Origin: Diphasiastrum complanatum
Lineage: Eukaryota > Streptophyta > Lycopodiopsida > Lycopodiales > Lycopodiaceae
Assembly: GCA_029204225.1 (NCBI GenBank)
Contig: CM055096.1
Span: forward strand, 42,741,901-42,805,900
Reading direction: 5' to 3'
DNA: 64,000 nt
The notes beneath the pieces are model-generated. The model was given only the letters and a program-made list of their open reading frames with translations. It searched no databases and was not told the origin of the DNA. Shown here one piece after another: positions 27,570 to 38,771 of this stretch (position 1 is the first letter of the stretch; each line of letters opens with the position of its first letter). The position numbers were made by a program, and so were the translations under genes.

Positions 27570-28097
27570 ACCCAAGCACTTTGGCAATCCCAAATGGATG
27601 TCCTTTGCTATTTTATGAAACTAGAAGTGCAATGAGACTTCCAATTTGAATTTCATTCAAATCACCACACCACTTCAGCATTCGAATTTTGGTGTGGACA
27701 ATGTGGAGTTAACCATCCATGTTTAGATTGTCCAATGTGGAACCCACAAATAGGTAGGAGACATTTGGCTTATGTAGATCGACATGCACCTATACTGTTC
27801 AATCCACATGTAGATTTAATGCACTACAACCGAAAAATCTTAGTGCCACCTAGGTATGAAACAATTTGACAAAAGTCTGATTGTTCCACGATGCAACAGA
27901 CCACCAAAATAGTGTCAAATCCAAGTATATCCATTCTTAAAAGGCCAAATCCAAGGAATTCAAGCCCAAAAAGACGGACTATACAACGATATGTAAAATT
28001 GACTACAGAGAAGTATTCAGGTTCAAGCATAACACGAATACTTAGATAAGACAAAGTAGTCAAGTAAGCATGTCTTATCCACAGTCTATGACATTGG
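27570..28097 (+). pseudogene. Gag-only element copy 2, left part
   Basis: Homologous to 24450-25250 of copy 1. The third zinc knuckle is intact here at 27693-27731: CGQCGVNHPCLDC, followed by PMWNPQIGRRHLAYVDRHAP. A degenerate KILVPPRYE follows. The 5' LTR and the first two knuckles are missing. The right edge is the insertion point of the solo copia LTR at 28098. Confidence 0.7.
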
Positions 28098-29281
28098 TGT
28101 TGGATTTATTCCTCTACTCTCCTAAAACCCATGTTAATTTGGTTCCATTCAAATCGTTGCAGTTTTACATGCATTGTCGCACAGTCTGTAAAAATATTCT
28201 ATTATCGGAGACAGGCTTAAAGGACTCATCTGACTTGTCAACTTGCTCGACTTGATCGGGTGGTCCGACTTGTCGATTCTCTTGACTAGTCAACTTGTCT
28301 GACTTATCAGGGGGTCCGAGAAGACCATATTGTCCCCACTTTATCGACTATTGGCAGCAACATGCTCAACTCCGAATAGTCGAAGCCATTTCATGCTCAC
28401 TTCCTATATTATGCAACTACTTGACAATGACAGTAGCCATCACGATCTACTCCAGACATTAGAGGAGTTCTAAATCCAAAAAAGACCCTTTGTAAAGATT
28501 CTTTTTATATTTTTTCTTACACATGGACCAATCAAAACACTCAAATTTGAAATCTACGTAACATAACTTTTTGAGTCCACATTTTGATTCCACACTAAAA
28601 ATGACATAACTTTTTAGTGGTAAGTCCAAATTTAGCGGAGTTTAGTGCATTGGAAAGCGCTCAAAAGGGCTTCCTAATGATATGTTACATGACATATTTT
28701 TGAGCTATGATTAAAAAGTTATGGCAAGTCAAAAGTATTAGTGTTATAATATTTTAATAATATAAACTACATCTTGCTTGGAGCTCAAAACTCCTCTAAT
28801 GTGGCATAACGACTCCACGCCACTTTATTATACACTCATCTACACAAACGTAAATTGTATATAGTTGACCATTGTAAATCTAATTAATTAAGAGGTTAAT
28901 GAGACAGACTCAGTAGATGCTTTCACGCATTGATTCTTTCTTTTAGACTGATAGTCAATAATAAGATAGCTTGTACAAAGTGGAGTTAGCTTCTTGAGCC
29001 CTCGGTTTTGTCCGCTATTGTCTTGTGCTCATAGCATCAATCTGGCATGTATTTCTATACATTAATCTGAATCAATCTCTGTCTTTTATTGCGTTTATAG
29101 TTCTTGTTAGAATTGTATGCGTTCCTACTTTGTCTTCTTGTGTAATTCTCTTACTGCTTTGTCTGATTGTCTACTCTTCTGCTTCTGCAAACAACCGCGC
29201 AATTAAGCTCTACTCTTGTGTTTTCATAATGTTGTTGTAGTGCACGCACCGAGGATTCATCTTTCGCATCGAATCCCGACA
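28098..29281 (+). mobile_element. solo copia LTR inserted in Gag-only element copy 2
   Basis: It starts TGTTGGATTTATTCC and ends AATCCCGACA. The LTR at 61843-62720 starts TGTTGGATTTATCC and ends AATCCTAACA, with shared inner phrases (GTCGCACAGTCTG, AGTAGATGCTTT, GCATTGATT, TGTCCGCTATTGTCTTGTGC versus TGCCCGCTATTGTCTTGTGC). The five bases before it are ATTGG and the five after are AGTGG. Removing the LTR and one repeat gives CATTGGGAGCAGTTG, matching the unoccupied copy-1 sequence CATTGGGACCAGTTG at about 25252. This is strong evidence for a solo LTR with a target-site duplication. Its net length is about 840 bases without the nested insert. Confidence 0.85.
28456..28802 (+). mobile_element. 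MITE-like element nested in the solo LTR
   Basis: The ends are ACATTAGAGGAGTT (28456-28469) and AACTCCTCTAATGT (28789-28802), perfect 14-base inverted repeats. The sibling LTR at 61843 lacks this block at the equivalent position (about 62272). It has no coding frame. A clear target-site duplication is not visible, so the class is unknown. The inner phrase TTACACATGGACCAATCAAAACA recurs inverted near 61445-61470 (given in part). Confidence 0.75.
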
Positions 29282-29606
29282 AGTGGGAGCAGTTGCACCG
29301 ATCTACATAGATCACTATCAACAAGCTTATTCATGGGATCCTCTATGGATGGTGTCGACTACTCATTTGTCAATGAACAAGATTATCATGAATGGCCATC
29401 GGACCCATATGGTTATTATTTAAAATCTGGCAAGTCCATGTTCATGTTCATCATCATAAGATAAAGCCTCAGGTTTTACGTAAGCGATATCCTATCCACG
29501 TCTTTCTCGATGTATTTTCTCACCAACAATAAACATGTTGATAGCCTTCTTCCACAACAACGCAGGCAGGTGTCGTGGGACCGTTACCTATTTAGGTGGG
29601 GGATAT
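29282..29606 (+). pseudogene. Gag-only element copy 2, right part
   Basis: It resumes the Gag-only element after the solo LTR. The frame VNEQDYHEWPSDPYGYYLKSGKS (about 29370-29440, shown to indicate the conserved Tyr/Pro-rich end) matches copy 1. A polypurine tract TAGGTGGGGGATAT (29593-29606) directly precedes the 3' LTR. Confidence 0.7.
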
Positions 29607-30001
29607 TGTTGGGAACTTAGTGCGTCTCACCACTAAAAGTATTGTATGGCCAAGGCTTGCCAAAAAGATCTCGTCATAGTACACGGTACAGTTAGAGAAA
29701 TAAGTGTGAGGACATTGGCATCCTCCGCGTATAAGCACAACCCAATGAGCACATTGCTAGTTTATTTCAAGTTGTTTCCTAGAGAAATAAATAATGTAAA
29801 GGCCCAAAGTCACAAACTCAAGTTACAATGAGGAATTTAATTTTTGTCAAAGTGGGACTCACATGATTCATGTGAGTTACTTTGTGCTAATGTTAGAACC
29901 ATTAGTAATAGATTGGGTTTGTGTTAAGTTGACGAGCTTGGATTAGAATCCTTGCCTCAATGAAGTAGCCAATCAAGGTGAAGGAGGCTCACCTTTAAAA
30001 T

Positions 30002-30010
30002 CTATAAAAG
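30002..30010 (+). promoter_or_regulatory. TATA box in LTR
   Basis: CTATAAAAG within the LTR, upstream of the pyrimidine tract, as expected of an LTR promoter. Confidence 0.55.
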
Positions 30011-30070
30011 TGGGCCATTTCCTTTGTATTGTTTCTTCCCATCTATCCTAATAAAACTCTACCGATTTCA

Positions 30071-30175
<105 letters not shown>

Positions 30176-30200
30176 ATGCTATGCAAATTGAGGCAAGGTT

Positions 30201-31429
30201 GCCACTCCTAGTGACGATCCCATACTACAAATGACACAACATTGAAGTTTTTAAAACAAAATGCCATAATGCCACGTAGAAGTCAGTCCTCTAATGGGAT
30301 TTATATTGCCATTGGGAGTCCTAATACTATCATCTCCAATGCAGCAAGATAGCCATAAGTGTGGAATACCTTCATCATATCACCTTTTGCCCTTCGACCT
30401 TGAAAAAATGAAAGAACCAAATTGATTTGACCTTGGCCCTTCATTTAAGACCTTGTCTTGCAAATCATACTAGATCATTTTTAAAGTAGATATCAGGGTC
30501 ATGAACTTCTATGGCACTAAATTGTGCATCCAGACATGATGAAAGACTAACTACTCAGCCTATTTGGGTGTGTGATCCTGAATATGCCGCCCTGGAGGTT
30601 GTGATGGCGATAGCTACTTAGATGCAAATTTTTCCATTATCTATCGACCAATTAAACTCTGAAAATTGATAGTGGATCACCCTTTGACTGTGCATCAGAT
30701 GATATAACCAATTCTTAAAACAATGCACTCTCAGAAAATTTGTTAGAGGTTTTCAAACTACGGCTGAGTCCCTAGCCTCTTCAAGCTTTTGTTCTATTCT
30801 TCCAACATGGCTATCCATGAATCTATGGAGGTAGTACCAACACACTAGGATGCCCATTCTCAACAACTTACGACTCTAGAAAATATTGCCTACAGCTCAA
30901 GATAACGTGTTTTCTATCCACCTAATTTAGCTTGTTGACACAAGTTGTACAAAACATTTTCTTATGAAGTTATTTTAGATTGATGTTATGTGTTATGTCC
31001 ATGTCTAGTACAAAGGTTCTAGAACAATCCTTGATGTGTCTATTTGACACTACAATGTTGAATTTTATTAATTACACCTCAATATTATAGTCAAGGCTAG
31101 CTATGTAATGAATAATGTTAAGAGGGCACTCCAAATTTGACATGTGAATTAGTGCATGGAAGTTGACCATGAGTATATGCATGTTTTGGAGTCTTAATAG
31201 TAACTTCCTTCAAGTTAAGTAATGTGTTGGAATTTTGGATGCAAAATTTTCAGGCTATGGAGGCACAAAATTGAGCCCAAACTAATAGGAATATGTTGCT
31301 ATTCTGACAAAGTAGTGCACAATTTGATTGAAAAATAATCTATATCAGGATTTTAGGAAAAATTAAATTCATATTCTATATGTTGAGAAAAACATGTCAA
31401 TTTTATCCTTAAGAAGTTTATATCCATTT
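30201..31429. other. unassigned, possibly further decayed copia sequence
   Basis: No motif is clear. Because a decayed RNase H region of copia type follows in the same orientation, the right part may be an unrecognisable RT region. Confidence 0.35.
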
Positions 31430-31910
31430 CTACACCTATGGAGTCCAATGTAAAGCTAACTATAAGAGGTAATGAATCATCCTTTAAGGACATTACGCTC
31501 TAACGAAGCTAATTGGTTATCTCATATAGTTAACCATTACTAGGCTTGATCTAAGATATTGTGTAGGAAGGCTCAGTCATACATGCAAAATCCAATTGAG
31601 TCACACTAGAAGATTGCTAAGAGGGTACTCAAATACATCCATACATGCCTATGCATTCTTTCTTGGATAAGGAGTGGTATCTTGGTTGTCAAAGAAACAA
31701 GCAACTATCTTACTTTCATCAACCAAAGCCGAGTACAAAGCAATGACTACTTGTAAGAAAATGGGTTTTGAAAATCTACGAGTCAATCTTTTCATTCTAC
31801 TGATGGTTTAGCGATTATGTAGCACATGGCATGCCATGTAATATTAACTGCATTTTGTCTCTAACTACAAGAAGACACTTAAGTAGATGCAAAAATTTCA
31901 ATGGATTTCA
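31430..31910 (+). pseudogene. copia RNase H remnant
   Basis: Short in-frame phrases identify it: MQNPIESH-stop-KIAKRVLKYIH at about 31580-31640 (the stop replaces the expected Trp) and SWLSKKQATILLSSTKAEYKAMTT at about 31680-31755 (key part SSTKAEYKAM). The remainder is heavily mutated. Confidence 0.7.
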
Positions 31911-32661
31911 ATGTGAGACAACTTTGGAAGTGATATTATCTTTATTCACTCTATACTACTAATAATTCCCTCAATGTCTCTTAATAGGTTTCATGACAAT
32001 TTCTAGCACATCTTCCTTCTATGCTATCGTGTCCACTTTTTTTTTAACTTTTTTGTCATATATTTAAATTGGCTTTTCATTTTCCACAAAAGGCTTAATC
32101 ATTCACAATCATTCAACTTTCTCATGTAAAACAAATTTAAATATAGTCTATGCGATAATGGGAGTACCAAATTGTGTAATCTATGTGGCAATTCAAGTAT
32201 TAAACCATCATTGTCACAAACAATATCTACTCTTAAGGTGTTACATTGTATTTTTGTGGATACATTACAAGTTTGATAGGTTGAAAATTTTCAATTATGA
32301 AATAGAAAAGCTATTTTGACACATTTGAGAACCAAATTTGAGTAAAAGCATTATATCAAAATATTTTTTGCAACCTCCAAACATAGCATGCCAGTGTGCT
32401 AAGTAAATCAGCTAGAAAAAAAAAAATTGCAACCATGCTAAATGAAATAGGAAAAATTATTTTGCAACCTCCAAAGATAGATGCCGGTGTGCTATGTTTG
32501 GATGCTAAAAAATAATTTTAATTGAAAAAAATTCCTACTTTGGTATTCCACTATGGGATTTCTAACTATGTACCAAACCACAATTTTTAATGATAAACAT
32601 TAAACTAGTGGCATAGAAAAGGTAGCACACCATGTGCTATCTTTCTGTTGAATCATGGTAG
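31911..32661. other. unassigned AT-rich sequence with a short direct repeat
   Basis: The phrase TTTTGCAACCTCCAAA(C/G)ATAG followed by TGCC(A/G)GTGTGCTA occurs at about 32366 and 32460, 95 bases apart. No gene is recognised. Confidence 0.45.
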
Positions 32662-32666
32662 GCAAG
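32662..32666. repeat. target-site duplication GCAAG, left copy
   Basis: GCAAG directly before the left LTR. An identical GCAAG follows the right LTR at 38767-38771. Confidence 0.85.
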
Positions 32667-33161
32667 TGTAAGGATTGCCTAATGAAGATCTAACTAGATC
32701 CTGTTGCAAAACAACCAAAAGGACACCTGTGGAGCAAAACCACCCATCCAAACCTATATCCATCCTGGAGTTTCCTCCTGGACCTAGCCCATAAGCCATA
32801 GTGAAGAACCCAAGAGAGAGGAGGAGAAACTAGCTCAAGAAACTAAATTTCCAATAGGAGGATGGGCGAGTTTCCAATAAAAATGGACATATTCTTCCCA
32901 TGAAGGAGAGAATATTCTCCCTAGGATTCCCATGCAATCTATATTGAGCTATTGATCTCCTATTCTTGCATTAAAGCAGTCATTCACTATGCATGTGCTC
33001 CTATGTCCAATTATAGGTCTGGGCCCTCATATGATTATTAATTACATTACAGGCCAAGCCCGGAATGATGAGGCATAACTAATAACCATATACACCTGGA
33101 GTGACCAGCTATCCACGTCAGGAATTATTCTGATTCCCTTATACATGACATGGACGTAACA
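32667..33161 (-). mobile_element. 3' LTR of LARD-type element
   Basis: It runs TGTAAGGATTGCC...GTAACA on the plus strand, that is TGTTACG...CTTACA in element orientation. It is about 94% identical by eye to the LTR at 38279-38766. A purine tract (minus-strand TTAAGGGGGGGAAGAA, about 33162-33177) lies immediately outside it on the internal side, which fixes the element to the minus strand. Confidence 0.9.
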
Positions 33162-36100
33162 TTCTTCCCCCCCTTAAACCAGTTTTGTCCTCAGAACGAG
33201 TAACTAGGAAAAACCCAATTTGTATGCTTTAAACTCTTCTCGTGAATCATTATCCTCAATTTGACCAACCGACCTAAGCAAGCACACAGAGATAGAACAA
33301 TTTCTCAATTATTATCTCTGATCCTGAGTCCTCATTCAGGGTCCAAATGTACATTGAGCAATAAATCTTCCATATGGGCAAAATCTTCAATATATCAAAA
33401 TGTCATCATCATATAAACTAAATTTACATGATACATCGGATGAGCAGTCGACCAGAACTAAGATTAAGTTTAAAAGCTAACAAATCAATCATTTAACTTT
33501 CACAATTATCCTGAAAATCAATCTTTAGTCTGACTTCAATATCAAATAAATATTTAGAGATGGGATAATTCTCAAATTATTTGTCTCTACATTGAAATAC
33601 TATTTTGATCTTTAAAAGTACACTAAAAGATAAATTTTCCTATTGGGTTTGATTCTCTCCAATCTAATAACATCACCTTCATGTACTTCAATTTACATAA
33701 ATCACTGGGTGAGTCCTCACCTTACATTGAAAATCAATGTTCAAAAGTTAAAGATCCAAAACAATCATAGTCCAAGACTATCCACAAATTACTTGTAGAC
33801 CTGTCATAAATGTTTCTTCGTACAAAACTCATCCCACCAAAATCTCTTAGGATATCCATCAAGATAAAAATGACTTCAACTCAATCCGAGTACCCCAAAT
33901 ACTCTCCTGAGATAAGTGGTCTATCCCTAGCATCATATACCAGAAAAAAGCAACCATTCAATCTTGATAGACTTAACTGCTCCTAATTAACTAGAGATTT
34001 TAGGTTGAAAAACAATACACAAGCATTCCTTGACTACAATCTGTAAAGGTAAGCAAATTTTTCATACGTAAACAATTACTTAATGAAAATGCATGTGAGA
34101 TCCAAACAATCTCAAATTTGTATACAAATTTAGAGTTCAAATAACAAATCTAAATTTTAACTCCACCAATTGATGAAGAATTATTCATCATCTTAAGAAT
34201 CATCATATTCCCATATAATCATCTAATGACCTTTAAGTATCAATTTATGATCCGTCAATCATAAACATTTAGAATCTTATAATTCGTCAATCATAATCTA
34301 TCAGATTCTAAACCCATAATCATTTAGAGATACTGGAGTATATGCACAACATACCACTCATGAAATATAAGAAAAACATTCTGAAATCTTTTCCACAAGG
34401 AAAATTATCGGATTCCAAGAATATTCTTCCATCTCGATTCTTAACCAAATTATGAGTTCCAAATTCTACAATCAACCTAGTAATTAAAGACCATTATAAC
34501 ATTTGTCTTTAACAAATAAAAAACTTTATACAATCACCTAGAGCCACATCTAGAGATTATTAAGTTCTGCTGAATTCCAACTGAATTCAGTGGTTATCCT
34601 TGACATTAGTTAGAATCTGTCATCCAATATATGTATATGAGCTCACTAGGATATAGTCAATAACTTAGGATATTTCTCCTTCAAGAAATATTCTATATCA
34701 AGAATCTTCTATATTCTATGCACAGTTTTCATAAATGAATCCAAATGGCTCACTAATCGTGTGACCTATAAGCAATATAGATCAAAATAAACAGTTCCCG
34801 GTGAATTCTCTTCACACTGCCTATTTATCCAATTAACTTCTAATAAGGAGTAATCCAATTACTCAAGTCAATTGTAAATGATTCAGAAATCTTAAATGTC
34901 TAGGTGCAGATCCCAATTATACATGTATAACATCACATTTAGATCTTCTTCTAAACCATAAATAAGTTAATGAATTATCCTTTCAAGAGAAAGAGACATT
35001 AACCTGCAAGTAACTGTTCCTCACATCACTTGTTCATATGTCTATGCACTCTGACTAGTTTAAGTATACGATATAAACTCAGTACATAGGAAGCACATAG
35101 TAGATACACAAGATTAAGATGTACATAAGCAACTTATCCAACTATGTTCCTATACATAAACATAGGCTATAAACTGACAGAAATCCATAGTCTGCATATG
35201 TTACTCACATAATTCACTGAGAATCTTGCAACATAGCTACCAAAGAACTCTCTCATGAGTAAATAACATATCTGGGAAATCTTTGAAGTGAATAACTCCA
35301 CATCGCAAGTTTTCCAACCAACTGAGTCTTATTAACAAAATTTCTTCTACCAATCAGCCTACAACAGATCTTAGCGTACAAACCAAGATTAGGCTAACTC
35401 ATACAGACATCTTTGGACATAGAGTTAAGATTAAAACTTTATTCCACTGATCCAATCCATAACAAAATGGTACTTGGTAACAATCAATGAATCTTAATTT
35501 AATTTTTATCACTACTTCCCACATTAATGAATATCTCACAGCTCAATAACCCCAAAACTCTTCTAGTTCTAGATTACTCAAAATAATCACTTAGAGAATT
35601 TCTCTATTACAAACTGGATAGTTCTACCATTGCACACATACAAGATTTTTTTCCAACATCAATGCAACTGGTTGATTTTTCCAAAGACTTATCCCTATCT
35701 TTTATTCCTCCCTTTTAAAAAAGAAATTCCATATTTTTGATTTAAAAGTTCCCAGGAGACAACGTATAAGATACCAAAGATTTGAAAAAGTCAGTAATGA
35801 GTATCCAATACTATTACAAACTAGACTTTTTCCTCAGAATCGTAGAATATCTTATCCTAAATGATAGAAATATTACCTCTCAATAATCAACTATCAAATA
35901 GAGACTAACGTTAGGATTCAAAAAACCTAAATTTTGAGCCATATTCAAAAATCTTATATGGAAGTACAATTTCATATAATTATAAGAGTCCTTCAGAACA
36001 GAGTTCTACACTGGAAGGAATTATATGAATGTGAATCCGATTGTCATGTATTAAGAAAGTTCTAGAGATTAGAGGTCTAATAATAGAGAAATAGATTTAA

Positions 36101-38278
36101 GGGCTTCCATATTTTGTAATTAATGAGATACCATTAAGGGATCAATCTATATCTCATAATTCCCAAAATACCCTTAACAAAAACCAATGGACTCTGTTAG
36201 TATTACCATTACAACAATCACTAACCATTGGTCTATAGATCATTCTACCCAAGAAATCCCCTTTAGAATCACTGATGTCCCATACCACCAGCTTTTCCTC
36301 CAAGAATTCTCTGCATCCAGATCTGTTTTGGCCAAAAAGTCAAAAAAGATGATTTGGCTATCCTATACCCAGATATAGGATCAAATTCACAACCAATTCC
36401 AAGAGATAATCCTAACAATTGAAATCTCTCATGCTTCTTTAGTGTTACTCAAAGAATACCATTTCATATTGAACCCAACATGGATAAAACAGAATGTATC
36501 ATCCTAGTACAATAGAATGTATCACTAACCCAAAAGAAACATAGATTTCAACAAAACCGAACATCATACTATTTTAGATATCCAATATCTATTCCAGAAT
36601 CGGTACAAAGAACTTAAATTCTTTTAACAAGCTAGAACTCTCTTGCTCGTTACTATCATTATAGAGAAATACTCTATAACTAAAAAGAATCCAAATTACT
36701 AGATTCATGTATGGAACAACTTCTATCTGCATTACTGTGCAAGATCCAAATCCAATTGCAAAACAGAGATGGTTCCATAAATGGATTATCAGTCTTGCCA
36801 CTACTTTTTCCTTAGAATCCTCAAATTCTAGAAATTCTAATTCACACTGGGGAAAAGGAACCCAAATTCCCAGAGGCATCTTCTTAAACAATTCTCAATT
36901 TTATTCTCACTTGCAATTAGTTATACTTCAAGAATTGAATGTAAATTAAATAGTTGGATCAGTAAGACCAGCAATCATCTACATATCAGACTTCCAATCT
37001 TTTCTCCCCTTCCAAAAATGGTTCAGGTTAACAAAACCCTAATTTGTACTAGGAAACAGTTCAATCTGGTATCAGTAAATTTAACACTAATCACCCCGAC
37101 AGTTTTAATTGTTCATCATTAAGTGCCACACTTAATTTTTGGTAAATCCCCTTGTAGACCAGCATAAAACTGTTCTACTAGATTTACACTATTCTTGGTC
37201 CTTATTGATCCCCAGAACAAGAAATGCTCCTTAATTGACAGATTCACAAAATCTTCAACTAAAAGTAAAGGTTACATTGATCTTAAAGAACTGACCAATT
37301 ACATCATCAGAGGTTACAAGCACTCTAGTAAGGCTCATTAGGGAGGCATAGAAGCTTCTAATTGGTCCAGCAGGCAATCATAAGCTCAGATCATGCAAAA
37401 AATGCATTTTTGGCCTCCTTCAACAAGCAAAACTTCAACATGATGGTGTCTAATGCTCACCTATCCAAATTGGATGCATGATGGCTCAAAACATACGCAA
37501 ACCATATATATTTAAGCTTGTACAAGAAACAACAGGTTCAGACCCCCAATGTATTCATGCTCAAAAATCATCAAAAATACACTAATTTTTGGTGTTTTGA
37601 GCCCCCCTAATGGTGTCTAATCCCTTCCAAATTTCATTACAACTTAGGGCCAGCTTCATAACATCTCTAAAAACGTTCATACCAAGACTTACCTGAGAAT
37701 TTTGAGATCTACCTTCAAAATTAGTCCAAAAAACATCAAAAAACCTTGGTTTTTTTTTACCAGTTTTGACTAAAATTTGTGGGAAATATTCACAAATTTG
37801 TGCAATCAGATCCAAATCCATGTAAATCCATTGCATGCAAGCACTAAAAGTTTTGATTCTAGTCAAACATGGTTTCTATAGCCCAATTTTTTGTCCAAAA
37901 TCACTATCTAATCAACCTTTTGACTATTCCAACATCATGCAATCATTAGATCCAATCATTAATGACTGTAAAATAGCAAGTACAATCTAGAAAGCATAGT
38001 ACACCAGTACCTATGATCAATTTCAAGCAAAAACTTCAATTCTATGTGGAAAATCCACTAAAATCATCAAAAATCCTTTGATTTCCAACAAAAACTATGG
38101 AGAAATCCCATAATTATGATTTTTAGGCTGAAAGTACACCAAATTCAGAGAAGTTACCTACTTGGAGATCAATTCCACCACCTGGAAGTACCATGCAAGG
38201 AGAAATCCACAAAAATTGAAAAAATACAAGAAGTAGCTACACCTTCTGATTTATGCAAATCCATAGCTCTGATACCAC
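33162..38278 (-). mobile_element. noncoding internal region of LARD-type element
   Basis: About 5.1 kb between matching LTRs with no reading frame above 100 codons and no gag, RT or integrase motif. Short frames (36187, 36589, 37582) carry no family signature. Parts are nevertheless conserved in a second copy on the plus strand: the minus-strand phrase GGAAAAGCTGGTGGTATGGG (about 36295) matches GGAAAAGCTGATGGTATGGG at 44501, and palindromes ATGATC/TTCGTCAATCAT at 34247 and 34279 match those at 46527 and 46558. Conserved length without coding capacity is the hallmark of large retrotransposon derivatives, which use proteins from autonomous relatives. Confidence 0.85.
38262..38278 (-). promoter_or_regulatory. 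primer-binding site of LARD-type element
   Basis: On the minus strand the 5' LTR ends ...TTACA and is followed by GTGGTATCAGAGCTATGG. TGGTATCAGAGC is the exact plant initiator-tRNA PBS. Confidence 0.92.
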
Positions 38279-38766
38279 TGTAAGGATCGCCTAATGAAGA
38301 TCTAACTAGATCATGTTGCAAAACAACCAAAAGGACACCTGTTGAGCAAAAGCACCCATCCAAACCTAGATCCCTCCTAGAGTTTCCTCCTGGACCTAGC
38401 CCCCAAGCCATAGTGAAGAACCCAAGAGAGAGGAGGAGAAACTAGCTCAAGAAATTGCATTTCCAATAGGAGGATGGGCGAGTTTCCAATGGACATATTC
38501 TCCTCATGAGGGAGAGAATATCCCCCCTAAGATTCCCATGCAACCTATATTGAGTTATTGATCTCCTATTCTTGCATTAAAGTAGTCATTCACTATGTAT
38601 GTGCTCCTATGTCCAATTATAGGTCGGGGCCCTCATATGATTATTAATTACATTACAGGCCAAGACCGGAATGACGAGGCATAACTAATAACCATATACA
38701 CCTGGAGTGACCGGCTATCCATGTCAGGAATTATTCCGATTCCCTTATACAGACATGGACATAACA
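38279..38766 (-). mobile_element. 5' LTR of LARD-type element
   Basis: The 488-base partner of the 32667 LTR, starting TGTTATGTCCATGTC in element orientation and ending CTTACA before the PBS. The modest divergence between the two LTRs suggests a fairly recent insertion compared with the other elements here. Confidence 0.9.
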
Positions 38767-38771
38767 GCAAG
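38767..38771. repeat. target-site duplication GCAAG, right copy
   Basis: Identical to the five bases at 32662-32666. Confidence 0.85.

Noticed and set aside
28801-28805. Target-site duplication for the MITE-like element
   Set aside because: The flanking bases on both sides do not match at any length I tried, so none is claimed.
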